Source: Pseudomonas sihuiensis
Lineage (GTDB): Bacteria; Pseudomonadota; Gammaproteobacteria; Pseudomonadales; Pseudomonadaceae
DNA length: 64,000 nt
Reading direction: 5' to 3'
Assembly: GCF_900106015.1 (NCBI RefSeq)
Contig: NZ_LT629797.1
Span: 4,588,001 to 4,652,000 of the forward strand
Numbering within the stretch: position 1 is the stretch's first letter; every line of letters begins with the position of its first letter. Shown here in pieces: positions 1 through 8,885 of the stretch. The notes under the pieces are model-generated. The model ran no database searches. It worked only from the letters and a program-made list of their open reading frames with translations, and had not been told where the DNA came from. A program made the position numbers and the translations under genes.

Positions 1-62
1 GCCTGTTCGAGGTCGCTCTGCAGATGGCTGAGTACGTCTTGCAGCAGCAGATTCTTGTCCAT
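1..62 (-). CDS. Partial gene, 5' end only; possibly GreA/GreB-type elongation factor
   Basis: Only the first 20 codons are inside the window, running leftward from an ATG at 62 and off the left edge. The visible start, MDKNLLLQDVLSHLQSDLEQ, is a hydrophilic, probably helical segment. It resembles the opening of GreA/GreB-like proteins, whose N-terminus is a coiled coil, but 20 residues are too few for a firm assignment. The gene is read in the same direction as the diguanylate cyclase gene next to it, with a repeat-bearing gap of about 200 bases between them. Confidence 0.45.
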   Translation of the reverse strand, partial: MDKNLLLQDVLSHLQSDLEQ

Positions 63-139
63 GGTGTGCTATCGGGTTCGAGTTGATGAAGAGATGACGG
101 CCTGACGCCGATCAGGCAGGGCTTGCAAGGTGGCCTTGT

Positions 140-211
140 GTAGGAGCCCCGCCCCGGGGCGAAGCTCGCAAGTGCGTGTTGCCCTGATTCGCGGCGGGGC
201 GCCGCTCCTAC
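140..211. repeat. REP-like inverted repeat pair (GTAGGAGC / GCTCCTAC)
   Basis: GTAGGAGC at 140-147 is mirrored by GCTCCTAC at 204-211. Between them lie GC-rich palindromic arms (GCCCCGGGGC, GCGGCGGGGCGCC). The same core motif recurs near 46101-46177 and 56286-56356. This is typical of extragenic palindromes scattered through Pseudomonas genomes. Confidence 0.75.
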
Positions 212-262
212 GCATTCGCTGCGTTGATAGTTAACTGGCTGGCACTAGGCTGCGGCCCCTGT

Positions 263-2068
263 TCAAAGGTATTGGGTGGCCAGTTGCACGCGGTTGCGAC
301 CTTCGGCCTTGGCCCGGTACATGGCGGCATCAGCCAGGCGAATCAGCATGGTGGCATTGTCGGCGCCGCGGCTAAGGGCGATGCCGATGCTGGCGCCGAC
401 GCGAACGGCACGATCTTCCAGGTACATCGGCGTGTCCAGACCTTCCAGCAGACGTTTGGCCAGATCGTGCGCATCTTCGGCTGATTGCACGCTCTCGCAG
501 ATCACCACGAACTCGTCACCGCCGAGGCGCGCAGGCAGATCGGTATCGCGCACGTATTGCCGCAGGCGCTGCGCCACTTCGGCCAGTACCAGGTCGCCGT
601 AGCCATGGCCGTGCTGGTCGTTGATCGGCTTGAAACCGTCCAGGTCGATCAGCATCACGGCAAGCAGTTCGTTGCGGCGTTGGCTGCGCGCCAGTGCCTG
701 CTCCAGGTGTTGCTGCAGGGCGGTGCGGTTGGCCAGGCCAGTCAGTGGGTCCTGCAGGGCCAGCTCACTGAGGCGCTGATTGGCCTGTTCCAGGGCCTGG
801 GTGCGTTCGGTGACGCGCTTGGCGAGGATCTGCTCGTTGAGCTGCAGCGCGGCTTCGCGTTGGCGCTTGAGTTCGTTGAAGCGTGCTGCTAGGGCGAAGG
901 ACAGCAGGATCATCTCCAGCCCCGAGCCGATCTGCATGGCGTACAGGGTAAGGAAGTTCGACGGAATCAGGGCGAAGTTGCGTAGCGCCAGCAGCACCGC
1001 GCCGGTCAGCAGCATCAGCCAGGCCAGGGCGAACAGGCGAGCACCGGGCACTCGGTAGCCAATGCAGACGAAGCTGGTGACCAGCAGCGTCAGGGTGGCG
1101 ATCAGGCCGGTCAGCGACATCAGCTGCAGCGCGCGCTGCAATGGCAGCAGCACACTGGCCAAGACGGCCGCACCGATGGCGATGGACAGCATCAGCAGGC
1201 CCTTGTCCCAGCGTGGCAGCCACTGGCGGGTGTCGAGAAAGCTGCGCGCAAACACCACCGACAGCAGCGCCGCCGTCGTCAGGCTGACCGGCAGCATGCG
1301 GTTGCTCCAGGGCGCGGCTTCGGACCACAGATACTGCGCGCCAAGACCATTGAGCGACAGCACGCTGAGGGCGAAGGCGAACATGAACAGCACGTAATTG
1401 AGGAAAGGCCGCTCGCGCAGGGCGAGAAACAGCAGCAGGTTGTACAGCCCCAGGGCGATCAGCACGCCGAAGTAGATGGCATGCGCCAGGTAGCCGTTCT
1501 GGCTGTGCTGCTCGAAATCGCGCGAAGACATCAGCGCGCCGCTGAGGGTCATGCTGCCGCGCGAGTCGACGCGCAGGTACAGCGTGCGCTGCTCGCCGGG
1601 CTGCAGAACGATCTCGAATACCGGGTTGCGATGGCCGACGCTGCGCTGCGCGTAGGGCACGGTGTCGCCGCTGCGCGACTCGCGCACGCCATCGGCGCCG
1701 ATGTCGTACAGACGCACCTCGTCCAGCGAGGCGTAATTCAGTTCCAGGCGCCAGACGCGTGTTTGCTGGGCATCGGATTGCAGCGCCAGGCGCAGCCAGA
1801 TCACCCCCGGCACATAGCCGAAGCTGAGGTCACGGCGGTTCAACGAGGGCTGGAAAGGGGCATCGGCAGCGCGAACGTCGTCCAGGCTCAGGGCGCTCTG
1901 GGGATCGGCGAGAAAGTCGACCAGGCCGTAGAGATCCTGTGCTGCGCTGCTGTCACCCAGGCGTGTGCTGGCGAGGGTGACCTGGCTGGCCAAAAGCAGA
2001 CTACACACCAGCAGCAGACCCGGCAACGAGGCCAGGTAGGCGAGGGTGGTGTGTCGGTTGGCTGGCAT
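263..2068 (-). CDS. Membrane diguanylate cyclase, 7TMR-DISM sensor with GGDEF domain
   Basis: The 601-residue protein should make cyclic di-GMP at the inner membrane. An N-terminal signal/anchor (about residues 8-33) precedes a periplasmic 7TMR-DISM extracellular domain (about 40-180), seven membrane segments (about 190-400), a short coiled coil and a C-terminal GGDEF domain (about 440-600). The active-site loop is intact (ARLGGDEFVV), and an RxxD product-inhibition site (RDTD) sits exactly five residues before it. I chose the ATG at 2068; a TTG two codons upstream is possible. DISM domains usually bind carbohydrate-like or small ligands, but the ligand here is unknown. The layout resembles the P. 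aeruginosa dispersion cyclase NicD; orthology is not shown. Confidence 0.9.
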   Translation of the reverse strand: MPANRHTTLAYLASLPGLLLVCSLLLASQVTLASTRLGDSSAAQDLYGLVDFLADPQSALSLDDVRAADAPFQPSLNRRDLSFGYVPGVIWLRLALQSDAQQTRVWRLELNYASLDEVRLYDIGADGVRESRSGDTVPYAQRSVGHRNPVFEIVLQPGEQRTLYLRVDSRGSMTLSGALMSSRDFEQHSQNGYLAHAIYFGVLIALGLYNLLLFLALRERPFLNYVLFMFAFALSVLSLNGLGAQYLWSEAAPWSNRMLPVSLTTAALLSVVFARSFLDTRQWLPRWDKGLLMLSIAIGAAVLASVLLPLQRALQLMSLTGLIATLTLLVTSFVCIGYRVPGARLFALAWLMLLTGAVLLALRNFALIPSNFLTLYAMQIGSGLEMILLSFALAARFNELKRQREAALQLNEQILAKRVTERTQALEQANQRLSELALQDPLTGLANRTALQQHLEQALARSQRRNELLAVMLIDLDGFKPINDQHGHGYGDLVLAEVAQRLRQYVRDTDLPARLGGDEFVVICESVQSAEDAHDLAKRLLEGLDTPMYLEDRAVRVGASIGIALSRGADNATMLIRLADAAMYRAKAEGRNRVQLATQYL

Positions 2069-2125
2069 GGGCAAGGCCTGGGGGCTAGGCGTCGTCAGAT
2101 AGTGGCAGAAAGCCCCATGAGCCTG

Positions 2126-4297
2126 CTAGTGGCGATCCTTCTGCAGATGCGCGGCCAAGGTGCGCAGTGGCGCCAGCTGGCGGCAGATCAGCGCCAGTTG
2201 CGTCTGCACCAGACGTTGGCGTTCGTCGACGTCGTCGGCAATCTGCTCCAGGCTTTGCGCCAGTGCCTGTTCTTCATCGCTGTGGATGGCCAGCGGCTGC
2301 TCGTCGCGCAGGCCGGTGGCGATTTCATCGAGGCTGCTCGCCAGCGCTTCGGCCTGTTCCAGCAATTGTGCCTGGGCCGCCTGCGGCAACTGCTCGCCTC
2401 GATGGGCGCCGAGCCCTGAGAGATAGCTGAGCAGGGTGTGCGACAGCACCAGAAAGCGAAAGCCGAGGTCGGCGTCCTTACGGAAGTGGCCAGGCTCCAT
2501 CAGCATGTTGCCGAGGGTGGTGGACAGTGCCGCGTCGGCGTTGTGCGCGTTGCGTCGGGCCAGGCGGTAGCCGAGGTCATCACGCTTGCCGTGTGCGTAC
2601 TGGGCGATGATCTGCCGCAGGTAGGCGCTATTGCAGCTCAGCGTGTTCGCCAACATGCGCCCCAGGCGCCGACCCTGCCAGTCCGGCAGGATCAGGAACA
2701 CCGCCAGCCCGGCCAGCATGCCGCCGAGCAGGGTGTCGACCAGGCGCGGCAGGAACAGGCCGTAGCCATCGCCGATCTGGTTGAAGCAGAACAGCACCAG
2801 CAGGGTGATCGCCGCCGTGGCCAGGGTGTAGCGCGTGCTACGTGTGGCGAAGAAGGCTACACCAGCGACCACGGCGAACAGGGCCTGGATGCGTGGGTCG
2901 GGGAACAGGTCGATCAATGCCCAGCCCAACCCCAAGCCGATCAGGGTACCGACGATGCGCTGCACCAGCTTGAGACGCGTGGCGCCGTAGTTCGGCTGAC
3001 AGACGAACAGGGTGGTCAGCAGAATCCAGTAGCCCTGGGTCGGATGAATCAGGTGCAGCAGGCCGTAACCGGCGGCCAGAGCAATCGACAGGCGCAGCGC
3101 GTGGCGAAACAGCAGCGAGGTGGGAGTCAGTTGCTGGCCGATGCGCTCGATGACCTCGCGCAACGAATGCGGTTCGCGATCCAGCAGGCTGCTGTCCTGC
3201 TCATCGGCCAGGGCGTCAGGGTTGCTGGCGCTGCCGAGCAGCAGGTCTAGGCTGGCGAGGTTGCCGGCCAGGGCGCCGAGCGAGCGCAGCAGGCGGCGCC
3301 AGGCTGGGTTGCTCTGCAGGTGCAGGTGGTCGAGCGAGGCATGCAGGTCTTCCAGGGCCTGGCTGCACAGCTCGCGGTATTCGAACGGCTGGCGCAACTC
3401 GATGGCGCTGCCCAGGCGCTGGCAGGCTTCGCCGTGCAGGCGCAGCAGGCGCTGGCAGCGAAACAGCACATCGCTGTGGAAGAAGGCTTCGGCCAGTTCG
3501 TTGTAAGGGTAGTGCGACGAGCTGGCGCGTTCGTGAATGTCCTGGGCGAGGAAGTACAGCTTCAGGTAGCGATTGACCTTCGGTGCCGGCCGACCACCCC
3601 CGACCCGATGCAGGATGATCTCCTTGGCCGCGTTGAGCGCGGAGACGACGCGGCCATTCTGCTTGGCCAACTCCAGGCGGCGTTGCTCCACATCCAGCTG
3701 GCGCACGGGTTCGAACAGCGCTGCCTTGAGCTTGAGGTACTTGCCCAGTTCGCGAAACAGCCGGGCCAGGGCGAGCTGTACCGGCTGATGGGCGAAAAGG
3801 GCGTGCCAGATCACCGATAGCAGGCCGTACCAGGCGGCACCAGCAACCAGCAGCAGCGGCTCCAGCCACAGGCCGGCGACGCCCCCGCGCTGCTCGACGC
3901 CGATCATGCTGTACACGGCGAGAATCAGCGTACCCGAGCCAAGGGTCGCAAAGCGCTCGCCGAGCGCGCCGAGCATGGTCAGACAAAAGGCGGAAAAGGC
4001 CAGGGCGATGACGAACAACCAGGGATAGGGGAAGAGGAATTCCACTGCATAGGCCGCCGCGCTGAAGCAGGTCAGGGTGACCAGCACCGCGCCGAGGCGG
4101 CCTTGCCAGCTGTCGTCGGTCTCGGTCAGGGCGCTGGCGATGATGCCGAGAAACAGGGGGATCAGCCCATGCATCCAGCCCTGCCACCAGCACAGCGCCA
4201 GGGCTCCGGCCAGGGCTATGAATACCCGCAGGCTGGCGCTGAACTTGTCCAGTGCCCAGAGGCGGCGCAGTGATTGGCGAAGGCGAGGTCGGGGCAT
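2126..4297 (-). CDS. FUSC-family integral membrane protein, YccS type
   Basis: This 723-residue protein has the YccS/YhfK layout: six N-terminal membrane helices (about residues 22-165), a long cytoplasmic helical region, a second hydrophobic cluster (about 400-530) in the FUSC domain, and a helical C-terminus. The length matches the YccS family (about 720). FUSC proteins are related to fusaric-acid and aromatic-acid efflux components, but the substrate of YccS-type members is unknown. It starts with ATG at 4297 and lies 57 bases upstream of the diguanylate cyclase gene on the same strand, so the two could be co-transcribed. Confidence 0.85.
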   Translation of the reverse strand: MPRPRLRQSLRRLWALDKFSASLRVFIALAGALALCWWQGWMHGLIPLFLGIIASALTETDDSWQGRLGAVLVTLTCFSAAAYAVEFLFPYPWLFVIALAFSAFCLTMLGALGERFATLGSGTLILAVYSMIGVEQRGGVAGLWLEPLLLVAGAAWYGLLSVIWHALFAHQPVQLALARLFRELGKYLKLKAALFEPVRQLDVEQRRLELAKQNGRVVSALNAAKEIILHRVGGGRPAPKVNRYLKLYFLAQDIHERASSSHYPYNELAEAFFHSDVLFRCQRLLRLHGEACQRLGSAIELRQPFEYRELCSQALEDLHASLDHLHLQSNPAWRRLLRSLGALAGNLASLDLLLGSASNPDALADEQDSSLLDREPHSLREVIERIGQQLTPTSLLFRHALRLSIALAAGYGLLHLIHPTQGYWILLTTLFVCQPNYGATRLKLVQRIVGTLIGLGLGWALIDLFPDPRIQALFAVVAGVAFFATRSTRYTLATAAITLLVLFCFNQIGDGYGLFLPRLVDTLLGGMLAGLAVFLILPDWQGRRLGRMLANTLSCNSAYLRQIIAQYAHGKRDDLGYRLARRNAHNADAALSTTLGNMLMEPGHFRKDADLGFRFLVLSHTLLSYLSGLGAHRGEQLPQAAQAQLLEQAEALASSLDEIATGLRDEQPLAIHSDEEQALAQSLEQIADDVDERQRLVQTQLALICRQLAPLRTLAAHLQKDRH

Positions 4298-4572
4298 AGG
4301 GAGTCTGGTCGAAAAAGATCTGAGCAGCCTACCGGAACTGGCCAGTCACTGGGTATCTGTCTGCCGGCAATCTGTTTGGCCTGGCGCCTTTTGCGATTTC
4401 GTCGTCCGTCTCGCGGAAAAGTCCGCTCCTGCAGCGAGCAACTGCTGGCGCACCCGTACATCCCCTGTAGCACATCCGCCAGCCCTGTCGCGGGACCCGC
4501 TGGAGCATGGACTATGCTCAATAAAGGCCCTCCGCCACCTGTCCGGTATCACTGGGGGCCTGGGAGTCGAAC

Positions 4573-5958
4573 GTGTTGCCTGGCTGGTTGCGTCTGTGTC
4601 TGTGTGCTCTGATCCTCTGCGGTTCGGTGGGGGCGAGTGCGGCGCCGGGCGCGGTGGTGCGCTTGCAGGTGGATGGGGTAATCGGACCGGCCAGTGCCGA
4701 CTACCTGGTGCGCGGTATGGCCAAGGCGGTGGACGAGGGCGCGCAACTGGTGCTGATCGAGATCGACACGCCAGGAGGCCTGGACACCTCCATGCGCGCG
4801 ATCATCAAGGCGATCCTCGCCAGCCCGATTCCGGTGGCCAGTTACGTCGCCCCAGGTGGCGCGCGGGCGGCCAGCGCCGGCACCTACATCCTCTACGCCA
4901 GCCATGTCGCTGCCATGGCGCCGGGGACCAACCTCGGCGCCGCCACACCGGTGGCCATCGGCATGCCCGGTACGCCGAGTAAGCCGCCGGGCGAGGGCAA
5001 GGGCGAGGCGGGCAAGGACGGCGCGGCCGAGCAGAGCCCCACCGACGCCATGACCGCCAAGCAGGTCAACGACGCCGCCGCCTATATCCGTGGCCTGGCG
5101 ACGATGCGCGGGCGCAATGCCGAGTGGGCTGAACAGGCAGTGCGCGAGGCAGTCAGCCTGTCCGCCGAAGAGGCGCTGGAGCAGAAGGTGATCGACTATC
5201 TGGCGACGGACCTGGCCGACCTGCTGCGTCAGCTCGACGGCAAGACCCTGCAGGCCGCAGGCGTCGACCAGACCCTGGCCATCGCCGGCGCGCCCTTGAT
5301 CAGCCATGCGCCGGACTGGCGCACTCGCCTGCTGGCGGTGATCACCAACCCCAGCGTGGCGCTGATTTTGATGATGATCGGCGTCTACGGCTTGTTCTTC
5401 GAGTTCTCCAACCCCGGCAGCGGCGTCGGCGGCGTGCTCGGTGGCATCAGCCTGATCCTCGCCCTCTACGCCCTGCAGCTGCTGCCGGTGAACTACGCCG
5501 GGGTGGCGCTGATCCTGCTCGGCATCGCCTTTATCGCCGCCGAGGCCTTCCTGCCCAGCTTCGGCGTGCTCGGCATCGGCGGCGTGGTGGCCTTCGTCTT
5601 CGGCGCGCTGATCCTGATCGATACCGACGTGCCGGGCTTCGGCATCCCACTGGCGCTGATCGTCACCCTGGCGCTGACCAGCACCGGGCTGATCCTGGCC
5701 ATCCTCGGCATGGCGGTTAAGGCCAGGCGGCGCCAGCAGGTGGCCGGCGACAGCGGCCTGGTCGGCAGCCTGGTGGCGGTCGCCGCGGTGCAGGCCGAGG
5801 ATCCTTGCAGCGGCTGGGTGGCGCTGCAGGGCGAACGCTGGCAGGTGCAGGGCCGCGAGCCGCTGCGGCCCGGGCAGCGGGTGCGGGTGACGGCGCGCCA
5901 GGGCGTGCAACTGCAGGTCAGCGCGGTGGATGAACCGCCGCCCCAAGGAGGTCACTGA
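4573..5958 (+). CDS. NfeD-like membrane-bound serine protease (ClpP-class)
   Basis: The 461-residue protein begins at GTG 4573 with a signal peptide ([18 protein letters not shown]). A ClpP/SppA-like protease domain follows (about residues 30-235), with the oxyanion-type segment TPGGLDTS and the Ser-bearing loop [10 protein letters not shown]. Four or five membrane helices (about 255-390) and a C-terminal NfeD OB-fold domain complete it. Family members cleave the hydrophobic C-terminus of the partner stomatin/slipin. The partner is the next gene: the stop codon overlaps the slipin ATG (TGATG), and a strong AAGGAGG lies inside the end of this gene. Confidence 0.92.
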   Translation: MLPGWLRLCLCALILCGSVGASAAPGAVVRLQVDGVIGPASADYLVRGMAKAVDEGAQLVLIEIDTPGGLDTSMRAIIKAILASPIPVASYVAPGGARAASAGTYILYASHVAAMAPGTNLGAATPVAIGMPGTPSKPPGEGKGEAGKDGAAEQSPTDAMTAKQVNDAAAYIRGLATMRGRNAEWAEQAVREAVSLSAEEALEQKVIDYLATDLADLLRQLDGKTLQAAGVDQTLAIAGAPLISHAPDWRTRLLAVITNPSVALILMMIGVYGLFFEFSNPGSGVGGVLGGISLILALYALQLLPVNYAGVALILLGIAFIAAEAFLPSFGVLGIGGVVAFVFGALILIDTDVPGFGIPLALIVTLALTSTGLILAILGMAVKARRRQQVAGDSGLVGSLVAVAAVQAEDPCSGWVALQGERWQVQGREPLRPGQRVRVTARQGVQLQVSAVDEPPPQGGH

Positions 5959-6719
5959 TGGGTTTCGAACTGAGTTTTCTCTCGCTGACGATCATCGTCC
6001 TGGCCCTGCTCGCCTCGGCCTTTCGCATCCTGCGCGAGTACGAGCGCGGCGTGGTGTTCCAGCTCGGCCGCTTCTGGCGGGTCAAGGGCCCGGGGCTGAT
6101 CCTGGTGGTGCCCGGCTTGCAGCAGATGGTGCGGGTGGACCTGCGCACCATAGTGCTGGACGTGCCGACCCAGGACGTGATCTCCCGCGACAACGTCTCG
6201 GTCAAGGTCAACGCGGTGGTCTACTTCCGCGTGCTCGACGCGCAGAAGGCGATTATCCAGGTCGAGGATTACCACGTCGCCACCAGCCAGCTGGCGCAGA
6301 CCACCCTGCGCGCGGTGCTCGGCAAGCACGAGCTGGACGAGATGCTCGCCGAGCGCGAGCGGCTCAACCTCGACATCCAGCAGGTGCTCGACGCGCAGAC
6401 CGACGCCTGGGGCATCAAGGTGGCCAACGTCGAGATCAAGCACGTCGACCTCGACGAGTCGATGATCCGCGCCATCGCCAAGCAGGCCGAGGCCGAGCGC
6501 GAGCGGCGGGCCAAGGTGATCCACGCCGAGGGCGAGCTGCAGGCCTCGGAAAAGCTCATGCAGGCCGCCGAGATGCTCGGCCGCCAGTCCGGCGCCATGC
6601 AGCTGCGCTATATGCAGACGCTGAGCAATATCGCCAGTGACAAGAGCTCGACCATCGTCTTTCCGCTGCCGGTGGAGTTGTTGCGCGGCATCGTCGATCT
6701 GAAGGAGCCCAAGGCTTGA
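5958..6719 (+). CDS. Slipin/stomatin-like SPFH (band 7) protein
   Basis: The 253-residue protein has one N-terminal membrane segment (about residues 4-22), then an SPFH domain beginning [14 protein letters not shown], followed by a helical, charge-rich region ([18 protein letters not shown]) that drives oligomerisation. Slipins form ring-like scaffolds at the inner membrane and are thought to organise lipids and quality-control proteases. It is translationally coupled to the NfeD-like protease before it, the usual arrangement. The C-terminus ([13 protein letters not shown]) resembles the hydrophobic stretch known to be a substrate of NfeD proteases. Confidence 0.93.
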   Translation: MGFELSFLSLTIIVLALLASAFRILREYERGVVFQLGRFWRVKGPGLILVVPGLQQMVRVDLRTIVLDVPTQDVISRDNVSVKVNAVVYFRVLDAQKAIIQVEDYHVATSQLAQTTLRAVLGKHELDEMLAERERLNLDIQQVLDAQTDAWGIKVANVEIKHVDLDESMIRAIAKQAEAERERRAKVIHAEGELQASEKLMQAAEMLGRQSGAMQLRYMQTLSNIASDKSSTIVFPLPVELLRGIVDLKEPKA

Positions 6720-6744
6720 ATTTAGAACTGATCGGTTCTAAATT
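6719..6744. promoter_or_regulatory. Inverted-repeat operator upstream of the TetR gene
   Basis: AATTTAGAAC and GTTCTAAATT form a perfect 10-bp inverted repeat separated by TGATCG, ending six bases before the regulator's ATG at 6751. A related sequence (16 of 19 positions match) lies at 7382-7400, before the first glutathione S-transferase gene. This arrangement fits autoregulation plus control of the downstream genes by the TetR protein. Confidence 0.8.
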
Positions 6745-6750
6745 TAGCGC

Positions 6751-7347
6751 ATGACGACACGTGGACGCCCCAAGAGCTTCTGCCCGGACCGGGCCCTGGA
6801 AAACGCCATGCAGCTGTTCTGGCAACGCGGTTATGAAGCCGCGTCGCTGCAGGACCTGCAGGCGGCCACCGGGCTGTCCAAGAGCAGCCTGTATCAAACC
6901 TACCCGAGCAAGCAGGCCTGGTTCGTCGCTGCCTTCAGCCGCTACGTAGCGCAGCGCCGAGCCTTGTTGCTGGAGCAGCTTGACGCCAGCGCCTCGCCGC
7001 TCGCTTTCATCCGCGAGCGCCTGCTCAGTGTGCTCGAAGATGATGGCCCTGACGGCGTGCCGCGTGGCTGCATGCTGGTCAACGTGGCCAATGAGTTCTC
7101 CTTGTCGGAGCCGGCGCTGGTGCCGGTTCTGCGACAGGCCACCGCGGGTATCTGCCAGGTCTTCGAACAGGCGCTCGAACGCGCCGTGGCCTGCGGGGAG
7201 TTGAGCAACGGCAGGGACCTCGCGGCTCGCGCCAGTTATCTGCAATGTGTGATGAGCGGGCTGCGCACCCAGGTGAAATCCGCAGTGCCTGCGGATTCGA
7301 TCCGCGCCACCGTTACAGTGGTGATGACCAGCCTGGACTGTATCTGA
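6751..7347 (+). CDS. TetR/AcrR-family transcriptional regulator
   Basis: The 198-residue protein opens with a TetR helix-turn-helix domain (about residues 8-55; recognition segment SLQDLQAATGLSKSSLYQTYPSK) and has a helical C-terminal ligand domain with a conserved GC(M/L)LVN motif seen in repressors that respond to electrophiles or small aromatic compounds. The sequence shows no strong ribosome binding site; the operator nearly abuts the ATG. It precedes two glutathione S-transferase genes on the same strand, so an electrophile-detoxification role is likely. The inducer is unknown. Confidence 0.9.
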   Translation: MTTRGRPKSFCPDRALENAMQLFWQRGYEAASLQDLQAATGLSKSSLYQTYPSKQAWFVAAFSRYVAQRRALLLEQLDASASPLAFIRERLLSVLEDDGPDGVPRGCMLVNVANEFSLSEPALVPVLRQATAGICQVFEQALERAVACGELSNGRDLAARASYLQCVMSGLRTQVKSAVPADSIRATVTVVMTSLDCI

Positions 7348-7381
7348 GCAATCCGGCGCTGGTCTTTGTTCGCTTGATTCT

Positions 7382-7400
7382 GGACTGATCGGTTTTTAAT
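7382..7400. promoter_or_regulatory. Second, degenerate copy of the TetR operator
   Basis: The sequence GGACTGATCGGTTTTTAAT matches 16 of 19 positions of the core of the perfect operator at 6719-6744 (GAACTGATCGGTTCTAAAT). It lies just upstream of the first glutathione S-transferase start (7412), where a bound repressor would block that promoter. Confidence 0.6.
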
Positions 7401-7411
7401 GGGGGGGTGAT

Positions 7412-8113
7412 ATGCGGGAATTGTTCGAGTTATGCGGTGCCGATCCTGAGCTGGTGTTCTCGCCTTACTGCTGGCGCGTACGTCTGGCGCTGGCGCACAA
7501 GGGACTGGACTGGCAGAGCCGGCCGACACGTTTCACTGACAAGGATTTGATCGCTTTTTCCGGACAGAAGCTGGTGCCGGTGCTGATCGACGAAGGTGAA
7601 ACGGTGCATGACAGTCTGGCGATCTTCGCCCACCTCGATCAGCGTTATCCACAACGTCCCTTGCTCGGTGGCGCGCTGGCTACCGAGCGCGCCCGCCTGG
7701 TCGAGCGCCTGAGCTTTCATATGGTGCGTGTGCCGCTGTTGAAGATGCTGATCCCGCGGGTCTGGCAGGTGATCGACCCGGCTGATCGCGAGTATTTCCG
7801 CAGCAGCCGGGAGAAGGCGCTGGGCATGCCTCTGGAGGCGTTCGCCGATCCGCAGGGCGGTGAGCGGTTGTTCCGTGAAGGCGTGGCGCCGCTGGAAATG
7901 TGGCTGCGTGATCAGCCCTTCCTCGAAGGCCAGGCCCCTGGCGGCTGTGACTACCTGCTGGCTGGCATGTTGTTCTGGGCCTGGTGCCTGGGCGCGCAAC
8001 CCTGGGCCGAGGATTCGGCGCTGGGCGCCTGGTTCGCGCGCATCCTGCAGACGTATGAAGCGACTCACGGCCCGGTCAAGCGGGCCGCGATCTACGTGGA
8101 GGAAAACCAATGA
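7412..8113 (+). CDS. Glutathione S-transferase family protein
   Basis: The 233-residue protein has an N-terminal thioredoxin-like GST domain (about residues 5-85) with SPYCWRVRLAL at the usual catalytic position, QKLVPVL containing the cis-proline, and a glutathione gamma-glutamyl-binding segment (HDSLAIFAHL). An all-helical C-terminal domain follows. The SPYCW motif places it with bacterial GSTs that have Ser or Cys near the N-terminus; the substrate cannot be told. A G-rich ribosome binding site precedes ATG 7412. Its stop overlaps the next GST start by four bases (ATGA), so the two are co-translated. Confidence 0.88.
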   Translation: MRELFELCGADPELVFSPYCWRVRLALAHKGLDWQSRPTRFTDKDLIAFSGQKLVPVLIDEGETVHDSLAIFAHLDQRYPQRPLLGGALATERARLVERLSFHMVRVPLLKMLIPRVWQVIDPADREYFRSSREKALGMPLEAFADPQGGERLFREGVAPLEMWLRDQPFLEGQAPGGCDYLLAGMLFWAWCLGAQPWAEDSALGAWFARILQTYEATHGPVKRAAIYVEENQ

Positions 8114-8793
8114 TCGACCTGTATTACTGGACCACGCCCAACGGCCACAAGGTCAGCATCTTTCTCGAGGAAGCCGGGCTGGACTACCGCATCGTTCCGG
8201 TGCATATCGGCAAGGGCGAGCAGTTCGCGCCGGAGTTTCTCAAGATCGCACCGAACAACCGCATTCCGGCCATCGTCGATCATGCGCCGGCCGATGGCGG
8301 TGAGCCCATCGCCCTGTTCGAGTCCGGGGCGATTCTCGAGTACCTGGCCGACAAGAGCGGGCAGTTCCTGCCGCGCGAGACACGCGCGCGTTTCACCGTG
8401 CTGCAGTGGCTGTACTGGCAGATGGGCGGCGTTGGCCCGATGGCAGGGCAGAACCATCACTTCGTGCGCTACGCGCCGGAGCCGATTCCGTATGCCATCG
8501 ATCGCTACGTGAAGGAAACCGCGCGCCTCTACGGCGTGCTGGACCGCCAGCTGGTCGGGCGCGACTACGTGGCGGGCGATTATTCCATCGCCGACATGGC
8601 CATCTACCCCTGGGCCAAGCTGTGGAAGATGCAGCAACAGAAACTGGAGGATTTCCCCAACATGGCCGCCTGGCTCGAACGCATCGATGCACGCCCTGCC
8701 GTGCAGCGTGCCTATGCGCTGGTAGAACAGGTGAACGCCGATCCGCAGGCTCTGCTCACCGCCGAGGCGCGGCGGCTGCTATTCGGGCAGTGA
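8110..8793 (+). CDS. Glutathione S-transferase, YfcG/YghU (nu-class) type
   Basis: The 227-residue protein matches the nu-class pattern: YYWTTPNGHKVSIFLEE with the Thr/Asn active-site pair, FLKIAPNNRIPAIVD with the cis-proline, and FESGAILEYLADK binding glutathione. Nu-class enzymes such as E. coli YfcG act mainly as glutathione-dependent disulfide reductases and peroxidases. An overlapping start with the preceding GST and a GGAGG at about 8099 indicate a two-gene transcription unit, probably under the TetR regulator upstream. Confidence 0.92.
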   Translation: MIDLYYWTTPNGHKVSIFLEEAGLDYRIVPVHIGKGEQFAPEFLKIAPNNRIPAIVDHAPADGGEPIALFESGAILEYLADKSGQFLPRETRARFTVLQWLYWQMGGVGPMAGQNHHFVRYAPEPIPYAIDRYVKETARLYGVLDRQLVGRDYVAGDYSIADMAIYPWAKLWKMQQQKLEDFPNMAAWLERIDARPAVQRAYALVEQVNADPQALLTAEARRLLFGQ

Positions 8794-8824
8794 CGGACGG
8801 ACGAAATTTCTCGTGGAATTTCCT

Positions 8825-8838
8825 GTGAGCTGGCTCAC
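8825..8838. promoter_or_regulatory. Short inverted repeat upstream of ald
   Basis: GTGAGC and GCTCAC flank two bases, about 48 bases before the ald start. It could be an operator for an Lrp-type regulator or simply a weak hairpin at the end of the GST transcript. No T-run follows it. Confidence 0.3.
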
Positions 8839-8885
8839 GCTTTCCTAGACTTCAGACTGTTGGCCCGCAATGGTTGGAGATGGTT

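Noticed and set aside
4549..5955. 468-codon open frame on the minus strand
   Set aside because: It is antisense to the NfeD-like protease gene and is His/Arg/Gln-rich without any domain.
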